Of a stretch of DNA of 27,656 bases, positions 1 to 6,845 are shown piece after piece (the stretch's first letter is position 1; every line of letters starts with the position of its first letter). Source of the stretch: DASPKW01 sp038244055 (GTDB taxonomy: Bacteria > Planctomycetota > Phycisphaerae > Tepidisphaerales > Tepidisphaeraceae). The position numbers and the translations under genes were made by a program. The notes beneath the pieces are model-generated. The model searched no databases. It was not told where the DNA came from and was given only the letters and a program-made list of their open reading frames with translations. The stretch lies in the NCBI GenBank assembly GCA_038244055.1, contig JBBRTW010000030.1, positions 1-27,656 of the forward strand, written 5' to 3'.

Positions 1-115
1 CCTCCAGCTTTTGCTCCAGCGACTTCACGCGTTCTTCTAATTCGGCGATCCGGCGATCACGCCGGGCACAACCAGGACAAATGGGCGACGGGAAATGGGT
101 GGGATCGGCCTCCAT
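1..115 (-). CDS. Probable IS66-type transposase, N-terminal fragment (cut by window edge)
   Basis: A reading frame starts at an ATG at 115 and runs off the left edge, giving 38 residues. It carries a CxxC pair in PICPGCARRD, followed directly by a heptad-like coiled coil (RRIAELEERVKSLEQKLE). A CPGC motif followed by a leucine/glutamate-rich coil is the usual beginning of IS66-family (TnpC) transposases, which are abundant in planctomycetes. The catalytic DDE domain would lie outside the window, so the family call rests on the N-terminus only. The frame overlaps the last 59 bases of the restriction-endonuclease-like gene in another frame, which suggests that the element inserted into the 3' end of that gene. 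Another coiled-coil zinc-finger protein is possible. Confidence 0.55.
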   Translation of the reverse strand, partial: MEADPTHFPSPICPGCARRDRRIAELEERVKSLEQKLE

Positions 116-797
116 GCCCGGAGTATCTACGCCGCCCGATGGAAAAGGTGCGGGAGAGGCGGTAAACAATTACCTTAAACTTAGCCACCTTTGAATCGAG
201 ATCACGTTTGAGGGCGGCGCAATCATCGGATTTCGCAAAAGCCCCGGCGCGGTTTGGAGCGGACAAGATGATTTCCTTCGTGGCATCGTCAACGGCAAAC
301 TTGTGGCCGGTGGGAGAGATATTATTCGTCGCTTCGACGAGGCGCGGAAGGTTGCCTTCGAAACCGATTGCAGCATGTATTTCGAAGAGGCGCGCGAAGT
401 TGCCGGGCTCATTGGGGATGCCCTCAAACTCGCGCCCGATGTCGGAGCCGTTGAAACTACCCCGAATATTGTTTTCGCGCAGTTGCTGCGAACTGTGGCT
501 GATCTTCTTGAGGAATGTCGTGTTCGCCAGACGACAGTAATTCTCGGCGGGTGTAACGATGCACGAGATGAACGGACGATCGTCATACTTCTGCACTCTC
601 GACAGCGATGCGACGGTATTGGCGAAATTGCGGTCTGCTGAAGCAGAAAACCGAATGGCAAAGTCGGCGCAGTAATAGACTGAGCGGTCGCGGATAAGGT
701 TGAACTTCGGGCACACAAGCTTCGTCAATTGTGCCTTGTCATTGATCCCGTCATTGGCCCGAATCATTGCCAGCAATGCTTCAATTGCCTCAGTCAT
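57..797 (-). CDS. Type II restriction-endonuclease-like protein, 3' end probably disrupted
   Basis: This frame encodes 246 residues. The start was placed at the ATG at 797 because it overlaps the methyltransferase stop by 8 bases (ATGACTGA), a typical translationally coupled restriction-modification arrangement; the open frame continues upstream but then lies inside the methyltransferase gene. I do not recognise a specific endonuclease family or a certain PD-(D/E)XK motif, so the function is inferred from position. Residues 1 to about 205 look like an ordinary folded soluble protein. The last 30 to 40 residues are Arg/Ser/His/Pro-rich and run into the start region of the transposase in another frame, so the native C-terminus has probably been replaced. 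Activity is doubtful. GC content looks lower here than in the neighbouring housekeeping genes. Confidence 0.5.
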   Translation of the reverse strand: MTEAIEALLAMIRANDGINDKAQLTKLVCPKFNLIRDRSVYYCADFAIRFSASADRNFANTVASLSRVQKYDDRPFISCIVTPAENYCRLANTTFLKKISHSSQQLRENNIRGSFNGSDIGREFEGIPNEPGNFARLFEIHAAIGFEGNLPRLVEATNNISPTGHKFAVDDATKEIILSAPNRAGAFAKSDDCAALKRDLDSKVAKFKVIVYRLSRTFSIGRRRYSGHGGRSHPFPVAHLSWLCPA

Positions 798-1779
798 TGA
801 AGAGTCCCCCGGGCTGGTTCGCAATTGAGCCTGCCGAAGTTGGCGATTTCTGTGCGGAGAGGCTGTTCCGCTCCCAGAAAACGCCCTCAGAATAGCCTTG
901 GATCGCCGTGTCATTCTCGGCGAGACAAAGACGTTTCGCGGCCCAACAGCAATATTCTTCGTTGAGTTCAATGCCACAGAAACGGCGACCGAGTTTCTTT
1001 GCCACAACAGCCGTCGTCCCGCTTCCAAGAAACGGATCAAGGATGAAGCCATTTGGAGGAGAACTCGCCAGAATAAGCTTAGCGATGAGTTTCTCGGGCT
1101 TCTGAGTCGGGTGATCCGTGTTCTCAGGCATTGACCAAAATGGTATTGTAATATCGGACCAAATGTTCGATGGATGTGTTAGTCGAAAGTTCCCGTCCTC
1201 CGTAACTTTCCAATCCTTTGGCTCGCCATTTTCCTCTCGATACGGTGCGATGACGCGGCGTTTGAGTTTTACCGATTCAACGTCGAAGTAGTAATCTTCG
1301 CCCAACGTGCAAAACCAAATATCCTCGGTGTTATTCTTCCAATTCGCCTTGGCACCCCGTCCTTTCTCACGCTCCCAGGTGATTCGGTTCCTCACGTTCA
1401 AATGACGGCTGAGGATGGGAAAGATAAGCGCCGAGGTCTGCCAATCACTACAAACATAGACCGTCGCGGTCGGCTTCAGAAGCCGTAGCGTCCCGACAAT
1501 GGTCTTCTCGAACCAAGCCTGGTACTCAGATGCTTCTTGAGCGCGGAAGACGTGGCCGTTGTAGTTCTTGGTCAGATTGTATGGCGGATCGAGCACCAAG
1601 AGGTCAGCAAACGCGCCGGGCAAGAACGGCAGCGCCGCATTCGTGTCCTGATGAATCAAGGCGTTCGTGACAGATGCGGCCGACACAGGTTCGGAAAGCC
1701 GCATGAATCCTGACGTGAAGGCGGCCATTTCGGTGGTGCCGCACGTCAGCGTTCGGTTACGAGGTGCTCGTGTTTTCAT
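790..1779 (-). CDS. Site-specific DNA methyltransferase (N6-adenine/N4-cytosine, beta class)
   Basis: This 329-residue protein has the catalytic motif IV DPPYNL near residue 65 and, towards the C-terminus, the AdoMet-binding motif I DPFLGSGTT followed by GRRFCGIELNEEYC. This order, with the catalytic motif first and the AdoMet site last, defines beta-class amino-methyltransferases. HPTQKP just before motif I is also characteristic. The enzyme would transfer methyl from AdoMet to an exocyclic amino group in a short DNA site; the sequence specificity cannot be read from the protein. The next gene downstream overlaps by 8 bases and is the likely cognate endonuclease. The ATG at 1779 has no evident Shine-Dalgarno sequence; a later start at the internal Met 18 or Met 26 would still keep all motifs. 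It appears intact and may persist as a solitary methylase if the endonuclease is broken. Confidence 0.88.
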   Translation of the reverse strand: MKTRAPRNRTLTCGTTEMAAFTSGFMRLSEPVSAASVTNALIHQDTNAALPFLPGAFADLLVLDPPYNLTKNYNGHVFRAQEASEYQAWFEKTIVGTLRLLKPTATVYVCSDWQTSALIFPILSRHLNVRNRITWEREKGRGAKANWKNNTEDIWFCTLGEDYYFDVESVKLKRRVIAPYREENGEPKDWKVTEDGNFRLTHPSNIWSDITIPFWSMPENTDHPTQKPEKLIAKLILASSPPNGFILDPFLGSGTTAVVAKKLGRRFCGIELNEEYCCWAAKRLCLAENDTAIQGYSEGVFWERNSLSAQKSPTSAGSIANQPGGLFND

Positions 1780-1876
1780 CGTTGTTTGCTGGACCCATTA
1801 TTGAGGATCCTTTGGGTTGGATCGTAACCAGTTCCGCGTGTTTTCGCACCATCCTCCAGCACTTTGCGCCGGGCGT

Positions 1877-1957
1877 CACCTTCACATAACGCGAAGCATG
1901 CAAGTCGCAGCGGTAATAAATGCTCCCCGTCTTCTTGAGCAAGTGTTCGGCAAAGGG
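1877..1957 (-). pseudogene. Decayed fragment of a second DNA methyltransferase
   Basis: A frame open from just after the stop at 1967-1969 reads PFAEHLLKKTGSIYYRCD and then LHASRYVKV. This matches the segment following the catalytic motif in type III/N4-type DNA methyltransferases of the LKxTGSIYxHCDxxAxHYxKV kind. The match ends abruptly at about 1877 and no upstream DPPY motif or downstream AdoMet motif is found. About 27 codons survive. It lies directly upstream of the intact methyltransferase but is not a duplicate of it: the corresponding part of that protein reads differently (LRLLKPTATVYVCSDW). The assignment comes from recall of the motif, not from an alignment. Confidence 0.5.
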
Positions 1958-2001
1958 CGGTGCGAATCATTTGGCGCTGGGCGGCCGCCGGAAAACTCCG
2001 C

Positions 2002-2352
2002 TTAGAACCAGCCCCGCGGCCTTCGGGGATTTGTCGGAATCTCCTTAAAGGTTTGCGCGGCCGATCCGCATTCGGGGCAGCGGTCGGGCGTGGCGCGGAG
2101 ATCGTAGCCGCACTCGGGACAGAGGCCGGCGCGGCGTCGCCGCTGGCGGAGATTCTCGATGTGGCGGCGGCGGGTGTAGATGATGCCGGCGATGCCGACG
2201 ATGACATTTACGACCGCGCTGATCCCCCACGAAACCCAGTAATGCCCGTTGATCTTTTCGTCCGGGTAGGCCAGATACGCCCGGTAGATGTAGGCGGGCG
2301 CGCAGAGGATAACCAATAGAGCGCAGAATGAATAAACGAAAATGCGGCCCAC
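2002..2352 (-). CDS. Small membrane protein with C-terminal zinc ribbon
   Basis: This is a 116-residue protein starting at GTG (2352); no in-frame ATG exists upstream. Two hydrophobic segments lie at about residues 5-28 and 42-60. A basic stretch (TRRRHIENLRQRRRRAG) follows, then a four-cysteine zinc ribbon CPECGYDLRATPDRCPECG at about residues 78-96. This ribbon with the YDLRATPDRCPECG spacer is very common in planctomycete small membrane proteins of unknown function. The basic residues suggest that the ribbon faces the cytoplasm. No functional prediction beyond a membrane-anchored zinc-ribbon protein is justified. It stands alone between the restriction-modification patch and a Trp/Tyr-rich secreted protein. 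Confidence 0.8.
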   Translation of the reverse strand: MGRIFVYSFCALLVILCAPAYIYRAYLAYPDEKINGHYWVSWGISAVVNVIVGIAGIIYTRRRHIENLRQRRRRAGLCPECGYDLRATPDRCPECGSAAQTFKEIPTNPRRPRGWF

Positions 2353-2400
2353 GGCCGCATACTACCAGAGGCGCCTGTTGCGAGCCGGAATTTCTACGGC

Positions 2401-2450
2401 ATGCCGCGGACCCCTCACCCCGGCCCTCTCCCGAATACAGGCGAGGGACC
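2401..2450. repeat. REP-like dispersed GC-rich repeat, copy 1
   Basis: The first 32 bases (2401-2432) match 15587-15618 at 30 of 32 positions; both begin with ATGCCGCGGACCCCTCACCC. The copy sits between the start of the zinc-ribbon gene and the end of the Trp/Tyr-rich gene. A CCCTC...GAGGG pairing gives it weak hairpin potential. Confidence 0.65.
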
Positions 2451-2460
2451 AACCACCCCC

Positions 2461-3123
2461 CTACTTCTTCTTCGTCTCCTCCGGCCACTCCCACAACGGC
2501 GAGAACGGCGCGAGTTCCGGCGACTTCACCTCCGGCGGCATTGGCCGGGGCATCGGCATGGGCATCGGTTCGGGCCAGGGGATCGGGCGGGGATCGACGC
2601 CGCGCCATTCCCAGTGGCCGGGGGTGACCATTTCCATCACCTGGCGCTGCTCGTAGCGGCCGGGGGCGATTTCGATCTGCCGGGGGCGCTCGACCCAGCC
2701 GCCGCCGCTGACCAGGACTCGGCGCTCCTGCGTGCTCCAGTATCCCGGCGTCACCACGCCCCATTCATTGCGCTCGACCCACTGGCCGCCTTCCCACACG
2801 CGCTCGCTGCGCCAGCCCATTTGCTCGGGGACCCACACGCGCTCGCAGATCGTCTGATAGGCCGGCTCCTGCCACACGCGCTCGTAGATCGTCTGATAGG
2901 TCGGCGGGACCCACACCTGCCGCCAGAGGGTGCGATAGGTCGGCGGCACCCAGACCCAGCCATCGCCCGGTGGGCGGGGAATCGGCCGGGGCATTGGCAT
3001 CATTCCCGGATCGACGCTGATGCGCGCGGTCGCATCGCCGCTTTCCTGGGCGCGGACATCCATCGCCCAGATCGCCAGAGAGCCCGCGACGGCCACCATC
3101 ATGCACACGTTTGAAAATCTCAT
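2461..3123 (-). CDS. Secreted Trp/Tyr-rich tandem-repeat protein
   Basis: This 220-residue protein has a Sec-type signal peptide (residues 1-25, cleavage likely after VRA). The start at 3123 was chosen over an upstream ATG at 3135 because a GGAGG site lies 5 bases in front of it. After a Pro/Met linker (40-55), residues 57-173 form 8 to 9 degenerate units of 12-14 residues with a recurring VW(V/x)PP-Y-x-T-x-x-E-R pattern (VWVPPTYRTLWRQ, VWVPPTYQTIYER, VWQEPAYQTICER and further variants). The tail is Pro/Met-rich and ends in three lysines. The alternation of large aromatic and charged residues suggests short beta strands. Similar repeats occur in uncharacterised planctomycete exported proteins. 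No function is known. It lies downstream of the HMA-domain gene on the same strand, with a gap of about 137 bases. Confidence 0.8.
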   Translation of the reverse strand: MRFSNVCMMVAVAGSLAIWAMDVRAQESGDATARISVDPGMMPMPRPIPRPPGDGWVWVPPTYRTLWRQVWVPPTYQTIYERVWQEPAYQTICERVWVPEQMGWRSERVWEGGQWVERNEWGVVTPGYWSTQERRVLVSGGGWVERPRQIEIAPGRYEQRQVMEMVTPGHWEWRGVDPRPIPWPEPMPMPMPRPMPPEVKSPELAPFSPLWEWPEETKKK

Positions 3124-3128
3124 GAGAA

Positions 3129-3133
3129 CCTCC
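3129..3133 (-). promoter_or_regulatory. Shine-Dalgarno site fixing the start of the repeat protein
   Basis: GGAGG on the minus strand lies 5 bases before the ATG at 3123. It sits too close to the alternative ATG at 3135 to serve it, so it decides the start. Confidence 0.7.
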
Positions 3134-3259
3134 ATCGAGCGCCAACCGCCAGTCGGGAATATCCGCCGGCGAGCGGGCCACTCAAAATGTCCCCCTCAAA
3201 ATATCCCCCCACCGCACCCTGTTTCAGACGCCCCCGGGCCGCGAAAGTTTCCCGAACCT

Positions 3260-3529
3260 CTACGTTGGATGCGTGCTATCGGCGGTGTTCTGCTGGGTAA
3301 ACCCGGTCACCTTATAACCCGCGGCCGTGACGGCGGCGGTAAGTTGCTTGGGCTTGGCCTGCCCGGGATCGAACAACACCGACGCCTGCTTGCTCGGGAA
3401 ATCAACCTCCACCTCATGCACCCCCGGCATGGCGGCCAGGGCCTTGCGGATCGCCGCCTCGCACTTGTGGCAGTGCATTCCCTCAATTTTGATCAGGAGC
3501 AGGCGATCGTTTCCTACGTTTTGCTGCAT
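3260..3529 (-). CDS. Heavy-metal-associated (HMA) domain protein, CopZ-like
   Basis: This 89-residue protein contains one HMA ferredoxin-like domain at about residues 9-78. The metal-binding loop GMHCHKC has the two cysteines of the GMxCxxC motif, with a histidine between them. The expected beta-alpha-beta pattern follows (VEVDFPSKQASVLFDP, then AAGYKV). Such proteins bind Cu(I) or other soft metals and hand them to P-type ATPases or sensors. There is no signal peptide, so it should be cytosolic. A strong GGAGGAG site at 3535-3541 precedes the ATG. No copper ATPase or copper regulator lies in the window, so the partner is unknown. A mercury-binding MerP-like role is less likely without an export signal. 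Confidence 0.85.
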   Translation of the reverse strand: MQQNVGNDRLLLIKIEGMHCHKCEAAIRKALAAMPGVHEVEVDFPSKQASVLFDPGQAKPKQLTAAVTAAGYKVTGFTQQNTADSTHPT

Positions 3530-3700
3530 GTGGACTCCTCCGGCCGGCCTCGAACCCTATCCTACCTACCTATCGGCATATCAAATCGTTAAGGGATTGT
3601 CCCACGATGAGGGAATTGCGGCAAGTTGGAATCATATAAGCATGAGGTTGGTGGAGTGGTGCTATATGAGCATTCACTTCCCATTCTCTGTTTGAACAAG

Positions 3701-3745
3701 CCGGGATAGAGCGCCCGGAGCGCAGCGACCAGAGCGCCATCCCGG
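3701..3745. repeat. Possible REP-like palindrome
   Basis: CCGGGAT at 3701-3707 pairs with ATCCCGG at 3739-3745 around a GC-rich loop containing GAGCGC twice. It lies in the gap of about 270 bases between the HMA and M50 genes, in which no gene is evident. It resembles REP-type intergenic palindromes but has no second copy in this window. Confidence 0.3.
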
Positions 3746-3803
3746 ATGGCACCGACAAGACGAACGATCCTGTCCGCTGCGCGACACCCCGATCGCAATG
3801 CCG

Positions 3804-4511
3804 CTACAAATTAACTTCCGGATGGAACACCGCGAAGTACCCCCGCAGCGCCGGGAAGTAAATTTGATTGCCCATGATGTGGTACATCGCATTGTCGATG
3901 ATCGCGAAAAACCCGGTCGACAGGAGCATGAAATACCCGATGAAGAACATCGTACTCAAGGGCGGCGTGCTGAGTTTCAATCGCAAATCCGGGGGAAGAA
4001 ACGGGGCGATCATTCCAAATCCATCCAGCGGCGGCACCGGAATCAGATTGAGGATGACGCTGAGCAGTTGCAGGTAGCACATCGCCGCCACGAACTTTTG
4101 AGCGGTGGTCCATGTCGCGGCGCTGGCCGGATCAACCCACCCCACCGATGGCAACAGCGGAATGCACAGCAGCCCGAAGAGCAGCATATTCATCGCCGGC
4201 CCGGCCGCCGACACGGCCACCTCCCACCCTTTGCTCCGCAGCAAATCCCGGCGCACATATGTCGAGCCGCCCGGAAGCGGTATCCCCCCCATCAGCAGAA
4301 AAATCACCGGCAACAGGAGGCTCATGACCGGATCGATGTACTGAATCGGATTGAGCGAAAGCCCGCCGCGATCGCGGATCGTATAGTCGCCGCCCCAGTA
4401 CGCGACGATCCCATGGGCGAACTCGTGCAGCGTCACCGAAAGCACCCACCCGATCAGCACGCCCCAGATCGTGGGATCGCTGAAATCGATTTTCCCGAGC
4501 ATCCAGATCAT
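3804..4511 (-). CDS. Site-2-protease family membrane metallopeptidase (M50)
   Basis: This 235-residue, strongly hydrophobic protein has the zinc-binding HEFAH (His29, Glu30, His33) within the first membrane segment and the second M50 motif NLIPVPPLDGFG (about 155-166, with the zinc-ligand Asp163) in a later one. SAAGP (101-105) is also typical of the family. This places it in the short site-2-protease group without a PDZ domain. These enzymes cut substrates inside the membrane; the substrate is unknown. The ATG at 4511 was chosen because the family begins just before the first membrane segment; further in-frame sequence upstream (to 4547) looks non-coding and the Shine-Dalgarno is weak. The gene ends about 270 bases from the HMA gene and begins close to the end of the SGNH hydrolase gene on the same strand. 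Confidence 0.88.
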   Translation of the reverse strand: MIWMLGKIDFSDPTIWGVLIGWVLSVTLHEFAHGIVAYWGGDYTIRDRGGLSLNPIQYIDPVMSLLLPVIFLLMGGIPLPGGSTYVRRDLLRSKGWEVAVSAAGPAMNMLLFGLLCIPLLPSVGWVDPASAATWTTAQKFVAAMCYLQLLSVILNLIPVPPLDGFGMIAPFLPPDLRLKLSTPPLSTMFFIGYFMLLSTGFFAIIDNAMYHIMGNQIYFPALRGYFAVFHPEVNL

Positions 4512-4610
4512 CCCCGCAACCCTATGGGACCGGGAGGCAAAAGACAATCGGGCTCGCCGCCTGGAAATGGCCGGGAGCGCGAAAACGCGACGGCCCGTTG
4601 CGCCGGCCGC

Positions 4611-5786
4611 TCATTTGGGGCCGAGTTTCTCGAACCAGGGCATGACCAGGCCCGCCCACCTGGCGTGGCCGGCGGCGGACATGTGCAATTTGTCTTCGGC
4701 GAAATACTCCAGCCTGGGCGAGCCGTCCGCATTGGCCAGGGCGGTGTAGAGATCGCAGAAGTGCGTGCCCTTATGCTCCGAGGCCAGCTTGCGGAGGCCT
4801 TCGTTCATGGCGGCGCGGTCGGTGGCCTTCACCGGCGCTTTGGGATTATCGCTGGGCGGGATGGTGCAGAGCACCACCGGCGTCTCCGGCCGCTCCTTTT
4901 GCGCCAAGGCAAGCATGTCGGCCACGTTGGAGAGCATGTCGGCGGGCGCGCCCATCGCGGTGAGGTCGTTGTTGCCGATCTCGATGACGATCGCCCTGGG
5001 ATTCAAATCCAGCACATCCTCTTTGAAGCGAAACAGCACGTTTCGGCTGGTATCGCCGCCGACGCCGCGGTTGGCGACCTTGAGGCTGGCGAAATCTTTG
5101 GCCAGGTTCTTCCAGCCGCCGGTGAGCGAATCGCCGACGAAGACGATGGCCCCCTTATCCTTCTCGCGCGCCTTCCAGAAGGCATCGCGTTCGCCCTGCA
5201 TGTAGCCGAACTTGCGGGCCGGGCCTTTGCCGGGGAAGTCCTTCTCGTTGTCGGGGTAGGGCGTGGCCAGGGTGGGCACCGGGACCGCCGCCTTGAGCTT
5301 CTCGCCGGCCGCGGCATCCGCGCCGCCTTCGCAGCGGATGTTGTCGATGTATATGGCGCGGGCGCGACCACCCTGGGTGACCAGCTCGATCTTGAACCAT
5401 TTCGGATTCGCGGGCATTTTCGCCACGATGGAGGTGACATCCCACGAGAGCGTCGCCTTGTCGATGCCGGCGTTGCCGGGGACGCGATCGAGAAGCCACT
5501 CCTTGCCCTCGGTGCGCTCCAGCGTGTCTGACTGGATCGCCAGCTTGGCCATGAACCAGGCATCCTGATCCTCAGCCCCGACGCTGAGATCCACCTTGAG
5601 CACGGGATGAGCCTTGAGCTTCGCGGCCGACGCGGGATCGGTCACCAGCACCGGATGCTGCCATTTCCCGGAGGCTTGCAGGGTGAGGTCATGGGCCGGT
5701 TTGGCGACGTCTTCGGCCCACGCGAATCGCCCGACCGCCGCCAGGCACACGATGGCCAACAGGATTCGTCGCATTGCGCTGTTCAT
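4611..5786 (-). CDS. Secreted SGNH/GDSL-family hydrolase
   Basis: This 391-residue protein starts at MNSAMRRILLAIVCLAAVGR, a signal peptide likely cleaved after FAWA (residue 24); an ATG five codons later is an alternative start. Residues 30-155 resemble a beta-sandwich or carbohydrate-binding-like module. The SGNH hydrolase domain spans about 200-390: block I GDSLTGGW (Ser220), block II NRGVGGDTSRN, block III GNNDL (Asn273) and block V DKLHMSAAGH (Asp365, His368). These are the catalytic Ser-Asp-His and oxyanion residues. Planctomycete members are usually deacetylases or esterases of polysaccharides, such as rhamnogalacturonan acetylesterase-like and platelet-activating-factor acetylhydrolase-like enzymes; the substrate cannot be assigned. 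The product is exported to the periplasm. The region upstream is a divergent intergenic gap shared with trpG/pabA and contains a 7-bp repeat array. Confidence 0.88.
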   Translation of the reverse strand: MNSAMRRILLAIVCLAAVGRFAWAEDVAKPAHDLTLQASGKWQHPVLVTDPASAAKLKAHPVLKVDLSVGAEDQDAWFMAKLAIQSDTLERTEGKEWLLDRVPGNAGIDKATLSWDVTSIVAKMPANPKWFKIELVTQGGRARAIYIDNIRCEGGADAAAGEKLKAAVPVPTLATPYPDNEKDFPGKGPARKFGYMQGERDAFWKAREKDKGAIVFVGDSLTGGWKNLAKDFASLKVANRGVGGDTSRNVLFRFKEDVLDLNPRAIVIEIGNNDLTAMGAPADMLSNVADMLALAQKERPETPVVLCTIPPSDNPKAPVKATDRAAMNEGLRKLASEHKGTHFCDLYTALANADGSPRLEYFAEDKLHMSAAGHARWAGLVMPWFEKLGPK

Positions 5787-5873
5787 AGTCAATAGGATCA
5801 TATGCGGGAAGTTTAGATGCGGGTAAGGCGGCGAACAACACCTGACCCTCTCCGCCCACCCATGCCCAACCAA

Positions 5874-5920
5874 AACTCGCAACGCGCAACCCTCTACCCT
5901 CAACTCGCAACTCGCAACTT
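5874..5920. repeat. Heptameric tandem array A (unit AACTCGC)
   Basis: Seven units, the last partial, lie in exact 7-base register: AACTCGC, AACGCGC, AACCCTC, TACCCTC, AACTCGC, AACTCGC, AACTT. The array sits in the divergent gap between the SGNH hydrolase and the TrpG/PabA gene. The same unit appears in the opposite orientation in array C at 11027-11075. Confidence 0.85.
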
Positions 5921-5988
5921 GTCCGCCAGGCCATCCTCCCATACCCTTCCCCCATACACCGCCACCAACCGCGTAAGGCCACCGACCC

Positions 5989-6558
5989 ATGCTCGTCCTC
6001 ATCGATAACTACGACTCCTTCACCTACAACCTCGTGCAGAAGCTCGGCGAGGTCGCGCCAGGCCTGGAGATGCGGGTCTTCCGCAACGACAAGATCACCG
6101 TCGAGCAGATCGAGGGTCTCAAGCCCACCCACATCGTCATCTCCCCCGGCCCCTGCACCCCGCGCGAGGGGGGCGTCTCCAACGACATCATCCGACACTT
6201 CGGCCCGATCCTCCCCGTCCTGGGCGTCTGCCTCGGCCACCAGTGCATCGGCTTCACCGCCGGGGCCATCGTCGAACGCGCCGCCAAACTCATGCACGGC
6301 AAGACCGACCTCATTCATCACGATGGCCGAACCCTCTATGCCGGCATGCCCAACCCCTTCACCGCCACGCGCTACCACAGCCTGATCATCCGCAACGGCA
6401 CGCTCCCCCCCGAATACGAAATCACCGCCTGGACCGCCGACAACGAAATCATGGGCGTCCGCCACAAGACCTGGCCGCTGGAAGGGGTGCAGTATCACCC
6501 GGAGAGTTTCCTCACCGAGATGGGGGAAAAGCTGCTGGCGAATTTTTTGAAGAAATGA
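5989..6558 (+). CDS. trpG/pabA: Anthranilate/aminodeoxychorismate synthase glutamine amidotransferase subunit
   Basis: This 189-residue class I glutamine amidotransferase has the expected length. It opens with the family signature MLVLIDNYDSFTYNLVQ. The oxyanion loop is VISPGPCTP (50-58), the nucleophile elbow is GVCLGHQCIG (Cys81), and the other catalytic residues are in YHPES (His170, Glu172). It releases ammonia from glutamine for a chorismate-using partner (TrpE or PabB) and so serves tryptophan or folate synthesis; many bacteria share one subunit between both. No trpE or pabB lies next to it, so the pathway cannot be decided. It is cytosolic and transcribed away from the SGNH hydrolase gene. 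It is followed after 38 bases by a toxin-antitoxin pair with its own promoter-like element. Confidence 0.93.
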   Translation: MLVLIDNYDSFTYNLVQKLGEVAPGLEMRVFRNDKITVEQIEGLKPTHIVISPGPCTPREGGVSNDIIRHFGPILPVLGVCLGHQCIGFTAGAIVERAAKLMHGKTDLIHHDGRTLYAGMPNPFTATRYHSLIIRNGTLPPEYEITAWTADNEIMGVRHKTWPLEGVQYHPESFLTEMGEKLLANFLKK

Positions 6559-6578
6559 GAAATGCGTCGTCGGCCCGA

Positions 6579-6584
6579 TATAAT
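6579..6584 (+). promoter_or_regulatory. Perfect -10 box (TATAAT) before the antitoxin gene
   Basis: TATAAT lies 12 bases upstream of the ATG at 6597. Transcription from the usual distance would begin only about 5 bases before the ATG, so the mRNA would be nearly leaderless. The -35 region at the standard spacing (TGAGAA at 6556-6561) is poor. In this GC-rich setting an exact consensus -10 box is noticeable. Confidence 0.4.
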
Positions 6585-6596
6585 AATGCACGAATC

Positions 6597-6845
6597 ATGA
6601 GCCTCACCGACGAATCCAACCCATTGCCCGATATCCACCCCACAGGCGAACGCCGCGCGGAGCTTGAACGCATTCGCGACGCGGTCTGGCCTCCCAACGA
6701 ATCCGCCGAAGACCGCCAGGCCCGAATTGCCCGCAACTTGGCCGCGCTGGATGAATTACGGCAGATGCCCAAATATCATCTGACCGCGGATGATTGGAAA
6801 CTGATCGATCAAGCTTCATTTCTTGACCATGGCGGAGAATCGTGA
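6597..6845 (+). CDS. Probable antitoxin of a PIN-domain toxin pair, family not recognised
   Basis: This 82-residue acidic, mostly helical protein has a helix-rich middle (RRAELERIRDAV and EDRQARIARNLAALDELRQ) and a tail YHLTADDWKLIDQ. Its stop overlaps the GTG start of the PIN gene by 4 bases (GTGA), the arrangement expected of an antitoxin followed by its toxin. I do not recognise a ribbon-helix-helix, AbrB, Phd or helix-turn-helix motif, so the DNA-binding part of a normal VapB is not evident. The role is inferred from position and size only. It may neutralise the PIN toxin by binding its active site with the acidic C-terminal helix. Confidence 0.6.
   Translation: MSLTDESNPLPDIHPTGERRAELERIRDAVWPPNESAEDRQARIARNLAALDELRQMPKYHLTADDWKLIDQASFLDHGGES

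Noticed and set aside
57..1052. The restriction-endonuclease frame read as a 331-residue protein from 1052
   Set aside because: The first 85 codons lie entirely within the methyltransferase gene in another frame; the ATG at 797 gives the usual short overlap.
3798..5531. A 577-codon open frame on the plus strand opposite the M50 and SGNH genes
   Set aside because: It is rich in Arg, His, Gly and Gln without any motif, and both genes beneath it on the minus strand have clear catalytic motifs. Long antisense frames are expected in GC-rich codon usage.
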